From Tangfeifania diversioriginum (GTDB taxonomy: Bacteria; Bacteroidota; Bacteroidia; Bacteroidales; Prolixibacteraceae): a DNA stretch of 64,000 bases. The notes under the pieces were generated by a model. It did no database searches. It worked only from the letters and a program-made list of their open reading frames with translations, and had not been told where the DNA came from. The translations under genes and the position numbers were made by a program. How positions within the stretch are numbered: position 1 is the first letter of the stretch; each line of letters opens with the position of its first letter. Positions 9,360 to 17,257 of this stretch are shown here, one piece after another. The DNA is taken from assembly GCF_900141875.1 (NCBI RefSeq), contig NZ_FQZE01000014.1, positions 57,426-121,425 of the forward strand. The letters run 5' to 3'.

Positions 9360-10723
9360 TACAGGTTGTATTTTTTCATTTTATTGTACAGCGTTTGTCG
9401 CGTAATTCCCAAATGTTCTGCCGCCGCAGAAAGGTTGGAACCGCTTTTTTGAATGACTTTCGAAATCATTTTTTGCTCCATCTCCTCGATTGTGCCTTCA
9501 AAAATATCGACCATGCTCTGTGTTACCGGCCTGAAAAAGAAGTCATCGGGAGTCAGTTCTTTTTTATCGGAAAGAATTACCGCTTTTTCAATGGTGTGCT
9601 GAAGCTCCCGCACGTTACCTGGCCACTGGTAACTTTGTAATTTTTTTGCGCCTGATTCAGAAATAGCTGCACAGTTTTTCCGGTATTTGTTGCAGTAAAT
9701 TTTCAGGAAATAATCGGCAATAGCGGTAATATCTTCTTTTCGTTCGCGCAGTGGAGGAATTTCAATATGAATGGTATTGATACGGTAAAGCAAATCTTCG
9801 CGAAACGAACCGTCGGCTACCATTTCATCGAGGTTTTGATTGGTGGCACACACCAGCCTGATATCCACCGGAACCGGTTTGTTACTTCCGATGGGCGTAA
9901 CCGAACGGTTTTGAATGGCTGTTAACAATTTGGGTTGAAGTTGAACAGGAAGGTTTCCGATTTCATCGAGAAAAAGGGTGCCTCCGTTGGCGTTCTCGAT
10001 TTTTCCGGTCCTGTTGTTGCGCGCATCAGTAAACGATCCTTTTTTATGTCCAAAAAGCTCGCTCTCGAAAAGTGTTTCGCTGATGGCGCCCATGTCAACA
10101 CTCACCATTATTTCATTGGCTCTTTTTGAGTGGCGGTGAAGTTCGCGGGCAATCAATTCTTTCCCGGTACCATTGTCGCCGGTAATCAGCACATTGGCAT
10201 CGGTTTTTGCTACTTTCCGCACAAGATTAAGAATCTCCCTCATTTGTGGTGATTGCGCAATGATGAAATGTTTGTCGCGATTGATTTCGCTCCGCAAGGC
10301 ACTTTCTTTTTGTTTAAGTTGCTTGATCTCTTTTTTCGATTGTTGCAGTTTAAATACATTGCGCAGCGTCGTGCGCATTTTTTCATTGTCCCATGGTTTT
10401 AGGATAAAATCGGCCCCTCCTTTTTTTAGCGCTTTTACCGCCAGTTCCACATCTCCGTAAGCAGTAAAAAGAACCACTTCCATGTCTGGCCGCAGTTCCT
10501 GGATTCGAGTCAACCAGTACAATCCCTCGTTCCCGGTGTTGACTCCGGCTGAAAAATTCATGTCGAGTAAAACCAGGTCGTATTCACCTGCTTCAATCAG
10601 TGCTGGCAATTGATTGGGACTGGCAATGGTTTTAACTTCCTCAAAATCATCCTGCAATAAAATTTCAAGTGCACTTAAAATGCTTTTGTTATCGTCAACT
10701 ATGAGTAATTTTCCTTTTGGCAT
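9359..10723 (-). CDS. Sigma-54-dependent response regulator (NtrC family)
   Basis: 454 residues: receiver domain (~5-125, phospho-acceptor Asp54 in [11 protein letters not shown]), AAA+ domain (~150-385, Walker A GDNGTGKE, Walker [13 protein letters not shown]), and a Fis-type HTH at the end ([20 protein letters not shown]). The loop that touches sigma-54 reads GSFTDA instead of GAFTGA; the second change (GA to DA) is, to my knowledge, common in Bacteroidota homologues, the Ala-to-Ser less so. First gene of the regulator-kinase operon and divergent from the TolC-led export operon, its likely target. Paired palindromes lie in the shared intergenic region. Confidence 0.93.
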   Translation of the reverse strand: MPKGKLLIVDDNKSILSALEILLQDDFEEVKTIASPNQLPALIEAGEYDLVLLDMNFSAGVNTGNEGLYWLTRIQELRPDMEVVLFTAYGDVELAVKALKKGGADFILKPWDNEKMRTTLRNVFKLQQSKKEIKQLKQKESALRSEINRDKHFIIAQSPQMREILNLVRKVAKTDANVLITGDNGTGKELIARELHRHSKRANEIMVSVDMGAISETLFESELFGHKKGSFTDARNNRTGKIENANGGTLFLDEIGNLPVQLQPKLLTAIQNRSVTPIGSNKPVPVDIRLVCATNQNLDEMVADGSFREDLLYRINTIHIEIPPLRERKEDITAIADYFLKIYCNKYRKNCAAISESGAKKLQSYQWPGNVRELQHTIEKAVILSDKKELTPDDFFFRPVTQSMVDIFEGTIEEMEQKMISKVIQKSGSNLSAAAEHLGITRQTLYNKMKKYNL

Positions 10724-10740
10724 TTTTTATTGAGATAAAG

Positions 10741-10808
10741 TTTCTCGCAAAGGCGCTAAGTGAATTTTACATCATAATCTTCTTTGCGTCTCTGCGCCTT
10801 TGCGAGAA
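10741..10808. repeat. Intergenic inverted repeat (15-bp arms)
   Basis: Arms TTCTCGCAAAGGCGC and GCGCCTTTGCGAGAA match perfectly over 15 bp with a ~36-base centre that contains a further partial copy (CTTTGCGTC). Repeats of this CTTTGCG/CGCAAAG type are scattered through many Bacteroidota genomes (recollection, not searched). It lies just upstream of the regulator gene. Confidence 0.75.
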
Positions 10809-10852
10809 CATTCTTTTTCAAAGTTACTTTTACTCATAACCATTTCAAACAG

Positions 10853-10893
10853 AGTGTCAAATTATTTTACACTTTTTGTCCATTTTTTTTACA
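10853..10893. promoter_or_regulatory. Two phased operator-like palindromes between regulator and TolC-like gene
   Basis: Site 1 (10853-10873) is a 21-bp palindrome with arms AGTGTCAAAT and ATTTTACACT, 9 of 10 pairs matching. Site 2 (10877-10893) repeats its core: TGTCAAATTATTTTACA versus TGTCCATTTTTTTTACA, 14 of 17 identical. The two cores are exactly 22 bp apart, two helical turns. Tandem phased palindromes ~100 bp upstream of a promoter are the normal layout of NtrC-type enhancer sites, so these are the best candidates for binding by the adjacent regulator. Confidence 0.55.
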
Positions 10894-10968
10894 GTGTTCG
10901 GTGAGAAAAGGAGTTTGTCCGGTCATAAATTTCTGATTTTCTGATTATTGTAAAACGCGGCATTTTTT

Positions 10969-10983
10969 TGGCACTTATAAATA
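10969..10983 (+). promoter_or_regulatory. Possible sigma-54 promoter, -24 element only
   Basis: TTGGCAC matches the -24 element well. At the expected -12 position (10982-10983) the bases are TA rather than GC, so the match is half. It lies ~75 bp downstream of the paired palindromes and ~16 bp before the TolC-like start. Confidence 0.3.
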
Positions 10984-10998
10984 TCAAATGCGAAAAGT

Positions 10999-12351
10999 AT
11001 GTTTGAACGAAAAGGAATAATGTTTTTTTTATTGCTGCTGGCGGGATTGGTTTCATCTGCTCAACAGAAATGGAGCCTGGAAGATTGTATCGATTATGCA
11101 TTGAAAAATAACCTGGATATCGAAAGCCGGAGAATTACATCGGAGGCCAACAAGGAAATGCTTGCGCAGTCGAAAAGAAACAGGCTTCCTTACATTGAAG
11201 CAGGAACCAACTACAATATCAATTTTGGTAAATCAGTCGACCCCAATACCAATGACGTAACTTATAACAGTTTTGCATCCAACAGCTATTCACTTTCGGG
11301 TTCGGTTCCGCTTTTCGATGGTTTCATACGAAACAACCAGATTGCTTACAACCGTTTTATTTACCGGGCCGGCCTGGCAAGAGAAGAAACGCAGAAAATT
11401 GAAATTGCTTTTGTTGTGATGAACGCTTTTCATAATTCGTTATATTACAAAGGATTGCTTGAGATAGTGGAAGCACAAAAAGAACTTTCGGAACTCAACC
11501 TCAAGAAAGTGACGAAAGAAACCGAGGTGGGCATAAGCGCCAAAACCGATATCCTGGAAATTGAAGCCCGGCTGGCGGAAGAAGAGTTGCGGGTGATCCG
11601 CACTTCCAATAATCTTGAGGCATCGCTGCTCGATCTTAAAAGAGCGATGAATTACCCGCCGGATCGGGAACTGCAATTGCAGGATTTGAACGATATCAGT
11701 TATGCATCATCTGCTGTTTTTGAAAATGCCGACAGTGTTTATTCGATGGCAGTAAAACATTTGCCGGGTGTTGAAGCACAACAACAGGAGTTAAAAGCAG
11801 TGGAGAAAAATCTGGCCATTGCACGCGGACAATTATCTCCCTCGGTGTCGTTATCAGGAGGCTATTACACCGGTTTTTATGAAACCCGAACTGATGAACA
11901 GGGAAATCCCATTTCTTTTCGTGATCAGTTATCCAACAATGCATCCCAGTCTGTTGGTTTGCGGCTTTCCATCCCAATTTTTGCCCGATGGAAGACTCGT
12001 TCAGATATAAAACTCAATAAACTTGATTTGGAAGCCAAGAAAGTAGAACTTCAGAATTTTAAGAATCAGTTGTACTACGAAATTGAATCTTACTGCCAGG
12101 AATTGTCAGCCACATCTGCCGAATACCTGCAGGCGAAGAAGCAAACCGAGTCGAATGAGTTGGCATTTGAAGTGGCAGAAAAGAAAAAAGAGCAGGGATT
12201 GATAAATATTCTCGATTTTTACACGAGCAAAAACCTGCTGTCGAACGCACAGGGCGAATTGTTGCGAACGAAACTTCAATACATCATAAAACGAAAAACA
12301 ATTGATTTTTACATGGGTAAACCGGTGTTTGGGATCGGTAAATTACGCTGA
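10999..12351 (+). CDS. TolC-family outer membrane efflux protein
   Basis: 450 residues with a signal peptide (MFERKGIMFFLLLLAGLVSSA, cleavage before QQK). The mature start WSLEDCIDYALKNNLDIE is the usual opening of Bacteroidota TolC proteins, and the two long helical repeats (~25-235 and ~245-435) with LFDGFIRNNQIAYNR are as expected. It forms the outer membrane channel of a tripartite exporter with the adaptor and ABC components downstream. A second ATG at 11020 would remove the charged n-region, so 10999 is preferred. First gene of the export operon, divergent from the NtrC-type regulator. Confidence 0.93.
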   Translation: MFERKGIMFFLLLLAGLVSSAQQKWSLEDCIDYALKNNLDIESRRITSEANKEMLAQSKRNRLPYIEAGTNYNINFGKSVDPNTNDVTYNSFASNSYSLSGSVPLFDGFIRNNQIAYNRFIYRAGLAREETQKIEIAFVVMNAFHNSLYYKGLLEIVEAQKELSELNLKKVTKETEVGISAKTDILEIEARLAEEELRVIRTSNNLEASLLDLKRAMNYPPDRELQLQDLNDISYASSAVFENADSVYSMAVKHLPGVEAQQQELKAVEKNLAIARGQLSPSVSLSGGYYTGFYETRTDEQGNPISFRDQLSNNASQSVGLRLSIPIFARWKTRSDIKLNKLDLEAKKVELQNFKNQLYYEIESYCQELSATSAEYLQAKKQTESNELAFEVAEKKKEQGLINILDFYTSKNLLSNAQGELLRTKLQYIIKRKTIDFYMGKPVFGIGKLR

Positions 12352-12463
12352 ATTAAAAAGTTGTTGAAGATGATAAAGTTAGATAATTCAAATGTTTCGA
12401 TTTTTGGAATAACAGTGAAAAAGGAATTTGCTTATTCTGAGTCTATTCCTCAAAATCAATTCG

Positions 12464-12524
12464 TTTACCCCAACCCTAAAGGGAGCGAATTGATTCTCCC
12501 TGCTCCCTTTAGGGTTGGGGTAAA
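12464..12524. repeat. Perfect 23-bp inverted repeat in operon spacer
   Basis: Arms 12464-12486 and 12502-12524 pair perfectly over 23 bp, containing CCCCAACCCTAAAGGGAGC and its complement, with a 15-base loop. It lies in the 250-base spacer between the TolC-like and adaptor genes. A T-run does not follow directly, so it is more likely a dispersed palindromic repeat or mRNA-stabilising hairpin than a terminator. An apparent 77-codon frame across it has no coding character. Confidence 0.85.
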
Positions 12525-12602
12525 CAGGGAGAAGAAATTTGCGATGATTGCTTGCATGTTGAATGGTATTTTAAAGATAAACCAACAAAAATAAACTATA
12601 AC

Positions 12603-13859
12603 ATGGGAATGGACAGGAAAATAGAGAAGAAAAAGGGGATACGACCAAAACACATCATTTACGGTGTGGCTGGCCTTGTATTCATCTTTTTACTAATGAA
12701 GATCATTAAAGATTCCAACATAACAACGCTGAAAGTCGACCGCGAAAAAATTACCATCGAAGAGGTGCAAATGGGAGATTTCGACGATTTTATCCGGACA
12801 AACGGAACGGTTGAGCCAATATCAACAATTTACCTGGATGCTGAAGAGGGCGGAAGAGTGGAAGAAATTCTGATTGAAGAAGGCGCCAAAGTAAATAAAG
12901 GAGACGTAATTCTGGTGCTTGAAAATCGAACCGTTTATATGGACATAATGAACAGCGAATCGAACCTGGCACAAAAACAAAATTACCTGCGCCAAACCCG
13001 AATAAATTTTGAAAATGCGTTGATTGATTCCAGACGGCTGTTACTGAATTCGGAATTCGATATCATTAAAAAGAAGAGGAACTTTGAGCAGCAGGAAGCA
13101 CTGTTTCAGGACGATCTGGTGGCAAAAGAAAAGTATCTGGAGGCCAAAGAAAATTATGAATATGCCGTTCGGCTGCTGGAAATCAACAAGCAGAAAATGG
13201 AGAATGATTCGATGATACGAATCACGGAAATGAACCAGCTTCAAAAGGAACTGGCAAAAATGGCACAGACGCTTGAGCTTGTCCGCGAACGGCTGGATAA
13301 TCTGAATGTGAAAGCTCCGGTTGACGGGCAGTTGGGAATGCTCGATGCCGAAATTGGACAGAGCATTGGAAGGGGAACACGAATCGGACAGATTAATGTG
13401 TTGACGGATTTTAAAATTGAAGCGCTGATTGACGAGCATTACATCGACCGGGTGCGGCAAGGACTTTCTGCTACATTCGAACGGCAAAACAGTCTTTTTA
13501 ACCTACAGGTAAAAAAAGTGTATCCTGAGGTTAGAAATTCGCAATTTCAGATTGATCTCGTTTTTACGGATGAACGGCCCGATAATATCCGCACCGGGCA
13601 AACCTATTACATTAATTTACAACTGGGACAGCCACAAAAATCGTTACTCGTTAGTTTGGGCGGGTTTTTCAACAGCACCGGTGGCCAGTGGATTTATGTA
13701 GTCGATCCATCGGGCGATTTTGCCACAAAACGCGAAATACGCATTGGACGTAAAAATCCGAAGTATTACGAAGTGCTTGAAGGACTGGAAGAAGGCGAAA
13801 AAGTGATAACTTCAGGGTACGATTTGTTTGGGGAGAATGATAAGCTGATACTTAGATAG
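12603..13859 (+). CDS. HlyD-family periplasmic adaptor subunit
   Basis: 418 residues from the ATG at 12603; 17 extra codons upstream lack a ribosome site and family similarity. One N-terminal membrane anchor (~17-36, HIIYGVAGLVFIFLLMKII), the first lipoyl half-motif (~70-110, GGRVEEILIEEGAKVNKGD), a coiled coil (~115-240), the second half-motif (NVKAPVDGQLGMLDAEIG) and a beta-barrel region. It links the inner membrane FtsX permeases to the TolC-like channel. Neighbours on both sides are hairpin-rich spacers. Confidence 0.92.
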   Translation: MGMDRKIEKKKGIRPKHIIYGVAGLVFIFLLMKIIKDSNITTLKVDREKITIEEVQMGDFDDFIRTNGTVEPISTIYLDAEEGGRVEEILIEEGAKVNKGDVILVLENRTVYMDIMNSESNLAQKQNYLRQTRINFENALIDSRRLLLNSEFDIIKKKRNFEQQEALFQDDLVAKEKYLEAKENYEYAVRLLEINKQKMENDSMIRITEMNQLQKELAKMAQTLELVRERLDNLNVKAPVDGQLGMLDAEIGQSIGRGTRIGQINVLTDFKIEALIDEHYIDRVRQGLSATFERQNSLFNLQVKKVYPEVRNSQFQIDLVFTDERPDNIRTGQTYYINLQLGQPQKSLLVSLGGFFNSTGGQWIYVVDPSGDFATKREIRIGRKNPKYYEVLEGLEEGEKVITSGYDLFGENDKLILR

Positions 13860-13874
13860 AGAAGCCTCCCCCGG

Positions 13875-14007
13875 CCCCTCCAAAGGAGGGGAGAAAGAGA
13901 GGAGGCCTAAACCTCTCCAAAGGAGAGGGAATATGAAAAGAAAATGAATGTAAAAATTGAATATATTAATATTAACGCAGCGTTCCTATCCTCCCCCTTC
14001 GGGGGAG
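13875..14007. repeat. Cluster of three small perfect hairpins
   Basis: Three palindromes with 7-bp stems and 3-nt loops: CCCCTCCaaaGGAGGGG (13875-13891), CCTCTCCaaaGGAGAGG (13912-13928) and CTCCCCCttcGGGGGAG (13991-14007). Stem sequences differ but stem and loop lengths are constant, as in dispersed REP-like families. A related hairpin with AGAGGGG tail sits at 28175-28195. They fill the spacer between adaptor and ATPase genes. Confidence 0.8.
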
Positions 14008-14038
14008 TTAGAGGGGGCTGTTATTAAAGGGGGCTCTT

Positions 14039-14734
14039 ATGATAAAAACTGAAAAACTAACAAAAGTCTTCCGCACAGAGGAAGTTGAAACGTTCGCATT
14101 GAACGAAGTTTCTATTCACGTGAAAGCGGGTGAATTTGTAGCCGTAATGGGACCTTCGGGTTGCGGAAAATCGACGTTGCTGAATATTATCGGGTTGCTC
14201 GACAATCCGACCGGTGGCAAATATTTTTTCGACGGAACGGAAGTAGGCACCTACAAAGAACGCCAGCGCACACAAATGCGAAAAGGAAACATCGGTTTCG
14301 TTTTCCAGAGTTTTAACCTGATTGATGAACTGACGGTTTACGAAAACGTGGAACTGCCGTTGATCTACCTGAAGCTGAAAGCGAGTGAGCGAAAGGAGAT
14401 GGTAGGAAAGGTACTGGATCGGATGAAAATCGGGCACCGGGCAAAACATTTTCCGCAGCAACTTTCTGGCGGACAGCAGCAGCGTGTAGCTATCGGCCGG
14501 GCAGTGGTTGCCAATCCGAAGCTGATACTTGCGGATGAGCCCACCGGAAACCTGGATTCGAAAAACGGCCTCGAAGTCATGAATCTGTTAACAGAATTAA
14601 ACAAGGAAGGAACAACCATCATCATGGTTACACACTCAATGCACGATGCCGGTTTTGCCCACCGCGTCATTAACTTGTTCGACGGCGAAGTAATTACTGA
14701 AAATGTGAATGAACCGATGGTGGAGATATTGTAG
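14039..14734 (+). CDS. ABC transporter ATPase (LolD/MacB type)
   Basis: 231 residues: Walker A GPSGCGKST, Q-loop FVFQSFNLIDELTVYENV, signature LSGGQQQRVAIGRA, Walker [14 protein letters not shown] and H-loop VTHSMHD, all intact. This subfamily drives FtsX/MacB permeases that power mechanotransmission across the periplasm rather than classical transport. It precedes the five permease genes, so it probably energises one or more of them. No start ambiguity: ATG at 14039. Confidence 0.95.
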   Translation: MIKTEKLTKVFRTEEVETFALNEVSIHVKAGEFVAVMGPSGCGKSTLLNIIGLLDNPTGGKYFFDGTEVGTYKERQRTQMRKGNIGFVFQSFNLIDELTVYENVELPLIYLKLKASERKEMVGKVLDRMKIGHRAKHFPQQLSGGQQQRVAIGRAVVANPKLILADEPTGNLDSKNGLEVMNLLTELNKEGTTIIMVTHSMHDAGFAHRVINLFDGEVITENVNEPMVEIL

Positions 14735-14860
14735 GAGGTGCAGAGGGCAAAGAGCTTAGGGCACAGAACAAGATACGAATTGTGAGAGTTTTACTTCAAG
14801 TGAAGCCTTCACTAAAAACGAGCTTGAAAGTGATAATTAAAACAAAGAACAAAAAACAAA

Positions 14861-17233
14861 ATGTTCAAAAACTATCTTAAAACCGCACTTCGTTTTCTAA
14901 AACGAAACAAGATTTTTGCCGGAATAAACATGTTAGGCCTGTCAATTGCTTTGGCTGTTTCATTCATTATTTTACTTTATATAATTAATGAGTTGAGCTA
15001 TAATTATTGCCATAAGAACCGGAATCAAATTTTCAGGGTTTTGAATAATTATTCTGAATTTAAAACCACCCAGCCCGGAACTCCCTATATTCTGGCTTCA
15101 ACCTTAAAAGAGGAATTTCCGCAAGTAGAAAAGGCGGTAAATGCGCAGAACCTGAGAAGCCTGAGATTGAAATCAGGCGATGAATTTATTAACGTTTTTG
15201 GTGCGGTTGCAACAGGATCAGAGATTTTCGACATGTTCACTATCCCATTGATTGGAAGTTTGGACGCGAAAAAACTGCTCGACAATAGAAATTCAATTGT
15301 TCTTTCAAAAGAAATAGCTGAAAAGTTTTTCCCTGGAGAAGATCCGACAGGAAAGGGAATTGTGGGATTGGTGAACAACGAAGAACAGATGTTTACTGTA
15401 ACTGGTGTTTTTGAGGATATTCCTGTTAATTCCACTTTCAGGGCCAAATGTTTTGTAAACAGCGAATGGACAATTGGCCCCATAAATGATGCGTTCAATA
15501 TTGATAATGCCGAAACCAGTTGGGAACATGATTTTTGGACGACTTGGGTTTTTCTTTCGGACAAGGTTAGGCAAGAAGAAATTGACAGCCAGTTCAGGAA
15601 TTTAGAAACAAAATATCCCTCGAAAGGAATAAAAAGAACGTACTCGTTGCAAAAACTTTCCGATGTTTATTTAAAATCGGAAAACCTCCAAAACGCAGGC
15701 TTGCGGGGTGACATGAAAAATATCCGTTTGTTTTCTGCCATTGCTTTCCTTATTTTACTCGTAGCATCCATCAATTATATCATGCTTTCAACAGCAGTTT
15801 CATCTGGCAGGTCGAAAGAGATTGGAATACGGAAAACAAACGGTGCGGGTAACAACAACATCAAAAATCAGTTACTTAGCGAATCGGTGATACTGGCCTT
15901 GCTTGTGTTGCCAATTGCACTTATATTAACCTGGGTCGGATTGCCCTTTGCCGGAAAACTATTTCAAACCAGGTTAAATATTATCGACTCAAATCTGTTT
16001 CTCTATATTTTGGTTTACCTGGCGCTTACCATTTTAATCGGGTTAACTTCTGGCATTTACACTTCTGGCTGGCTTTCACGGTTAAAAGTAATTGATGTTT
16101 TAAAAAGCACATCAAAATCAGGAAACAGGAAACAAAATTTCCGTTCATTTCTAATTGTCATTCAGCTTGTTATTTTCTGCACTTTTGTTTCAGCCACATT
16201 AATCATACGGTCGCAGTACAATTTTGCGCTAACCCAAAATCCCGGACATCATAACAGCAATATCGTGTTGATTGATCTTGGGCGCAATTTTAAAAATTAT
16301 TCAGCTTACATAAATTCAATCCAGAATTACCCCAATGTGATTAATGCTGCCGGAGCAATGCACAGCCTTCCCATGTTAGGAGGGATGTCAACCATGCACC
16401 CACATTTTACAAACCCGGAACAACAGGTGAAACTGGAAGGAATGGCCATAGATTTTGACTTTCTGAAAGTGATGGGAATTCAGGTAGTTGAAGGCCGCGA
16501 TTTTTCGCGTGACTTTAACAGCGATCTCACGCAGTCGGTAATTTTAAACGAAACGGCTGTCAGAGAGTTGGGAATTGTTGACCCGGTGGGAAAAAAACTT
16601 TGGGGATCAACCATCATCGGGGTTGTAAAAGATTTTAACCTTCACTCCATTCATACCGGTATTCCTCCATTGCAAATCAGCATGACCGATCGGTATATCC
16701 AACAGGTTGCAGTTCATTATCAACCCGGAACTCTTGGCAGTGTGCTTCCACTACTGGAGACAGAATGGAAAGAAGTAGCGCCAGACAGGCCTTTCAGCTA
16801 CACAACTATTGAAGACCTTATTGAAGGGCTTTACTCAACAGAAAAAAACCTGAGTACCATCGTTTCTATTTTTGCATTATTTACTTTGCTTATTGCAGCT
16901 TTTGGATTATTCGGACTTACGCTTTTTGTGGCAAGGAGCCGCACTAAAGAAATTGGCATCAAAAAGGTATTTGGCAGTTCAGAAAAATCCATCATTTATT
17001 CATTTCTGAAGGAGGATTTTATCATGGTTGTGGTAGCTTCAATACTTGCGATTCCAATTACGTATTATTTTATGGATAAGTGGTTAAGCAATTTCTCGTA
17101 TAAAGTGGACATAAAATTCTGGTTTTTTGTTGTTGCGTTTTTTATTGCAATGCTTGTTGTTTTACTTACTGTGTTATTTCATTCTTTCAGGGCTTCTCGT
17201 ACAAATCCGGTGGAAACATTGAGGTACGAATGA
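14861..17233 (+). CDS. FtsX/MacB-type ABC permease, copy 1
   Basis: 790 residues. It is a double permease: helix ~25-48, periplasmic MacB-like domain (~50-285), four helices (~288-446, FtsX domain with SSGRSKEIGIRKTNGAG), second periplasmic domain (~450-660), and three helices at the end (~665-777) with RSRTKEIGIKKVFGSSE. It ends SRTNPVETLRYE, a tail shared by all five permeases here. Closest in sequence to the next copy. It probably couples ATP hydrolysis to substrate movement through the adaptor and TolC-like channel. Substrate unknown; family members export peptides, lipids or drugs. Confidence 0.92.
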   Translation: MFKNYLKTALRFLKRNKIFAGINMLGLSIALAVSFIILLYIINELSYNYCHKNRNQIFRVLNNYSEFKTTQPGTPYILASTLKEEFPQVEKAVNAQNLRSLRLKSGDEFINVFGAVATGSEIFDMFTIPLIGSLDAKKLLDNRNSIVLSKEIAEKFFPGEDPTGKGIVGLVNNEEQMFTVTGVFEDIPVNSTFRAKCFVNSEWTIGPINDAFNIDNAETSWEHDFWTTWVFLSDKVRQEEIDSQFRNLETKYPSKGIKRTYSLQKLSDVYLKSENLQNAGLRGDMKNIRLFSAIAFLILLVASINYIMLSTAVSSGRSKEIGIRKTNGAGNNNIKNQLLSESVILALLVLPIALILTWVGLPFAGKLFQTRLNIIDSNLFLYILVYLALTILIGLTSGIYTSGWLSRLKVIDVLKSTSKSGNRKQNFRSFLIVIQLVIFCTFVSATLIIRSQYNFALTQNPGHHNSNIVLIDLGRNFKNYSAYINSIQNYPNVINAAGAMHSLPMLGGMSTMHPHFTNPEQQVKLEGMAIDFDFLKVMGIQVVEGRDFSRDFNSDLTQSVILNETAVRELGIVDPVGKKLWGSTIIGVVKDFNLHSIHTGIPPLQISMTDRYIQQVAVHYQPGTLGSVLPLLETEWKEVAPDRPFSYTTIEDLIEGLYSTEKNLSTIVSIFALFTLLIAAFGLFGLTLFVARSRTKEIGIKKVFGSSEKSIIYSFLKEDFIMVVVASILAIPITYYFMDKWLSNFSYKVDIKFWFFVVAFFIAMLVVLLTVLFHSFRASRTNPVETLRYE

Positions 17234-17257
17234 TAAAACTATATAATACTAATCGTC

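Noticed and set aside
12361..12594. 77-codon plus-strand frame between TolC-like and adaptor genes
   Set aside because: It runs through a perfect 23-bp inverted repeat, has no family likeness and its start lacks a ribosome site.
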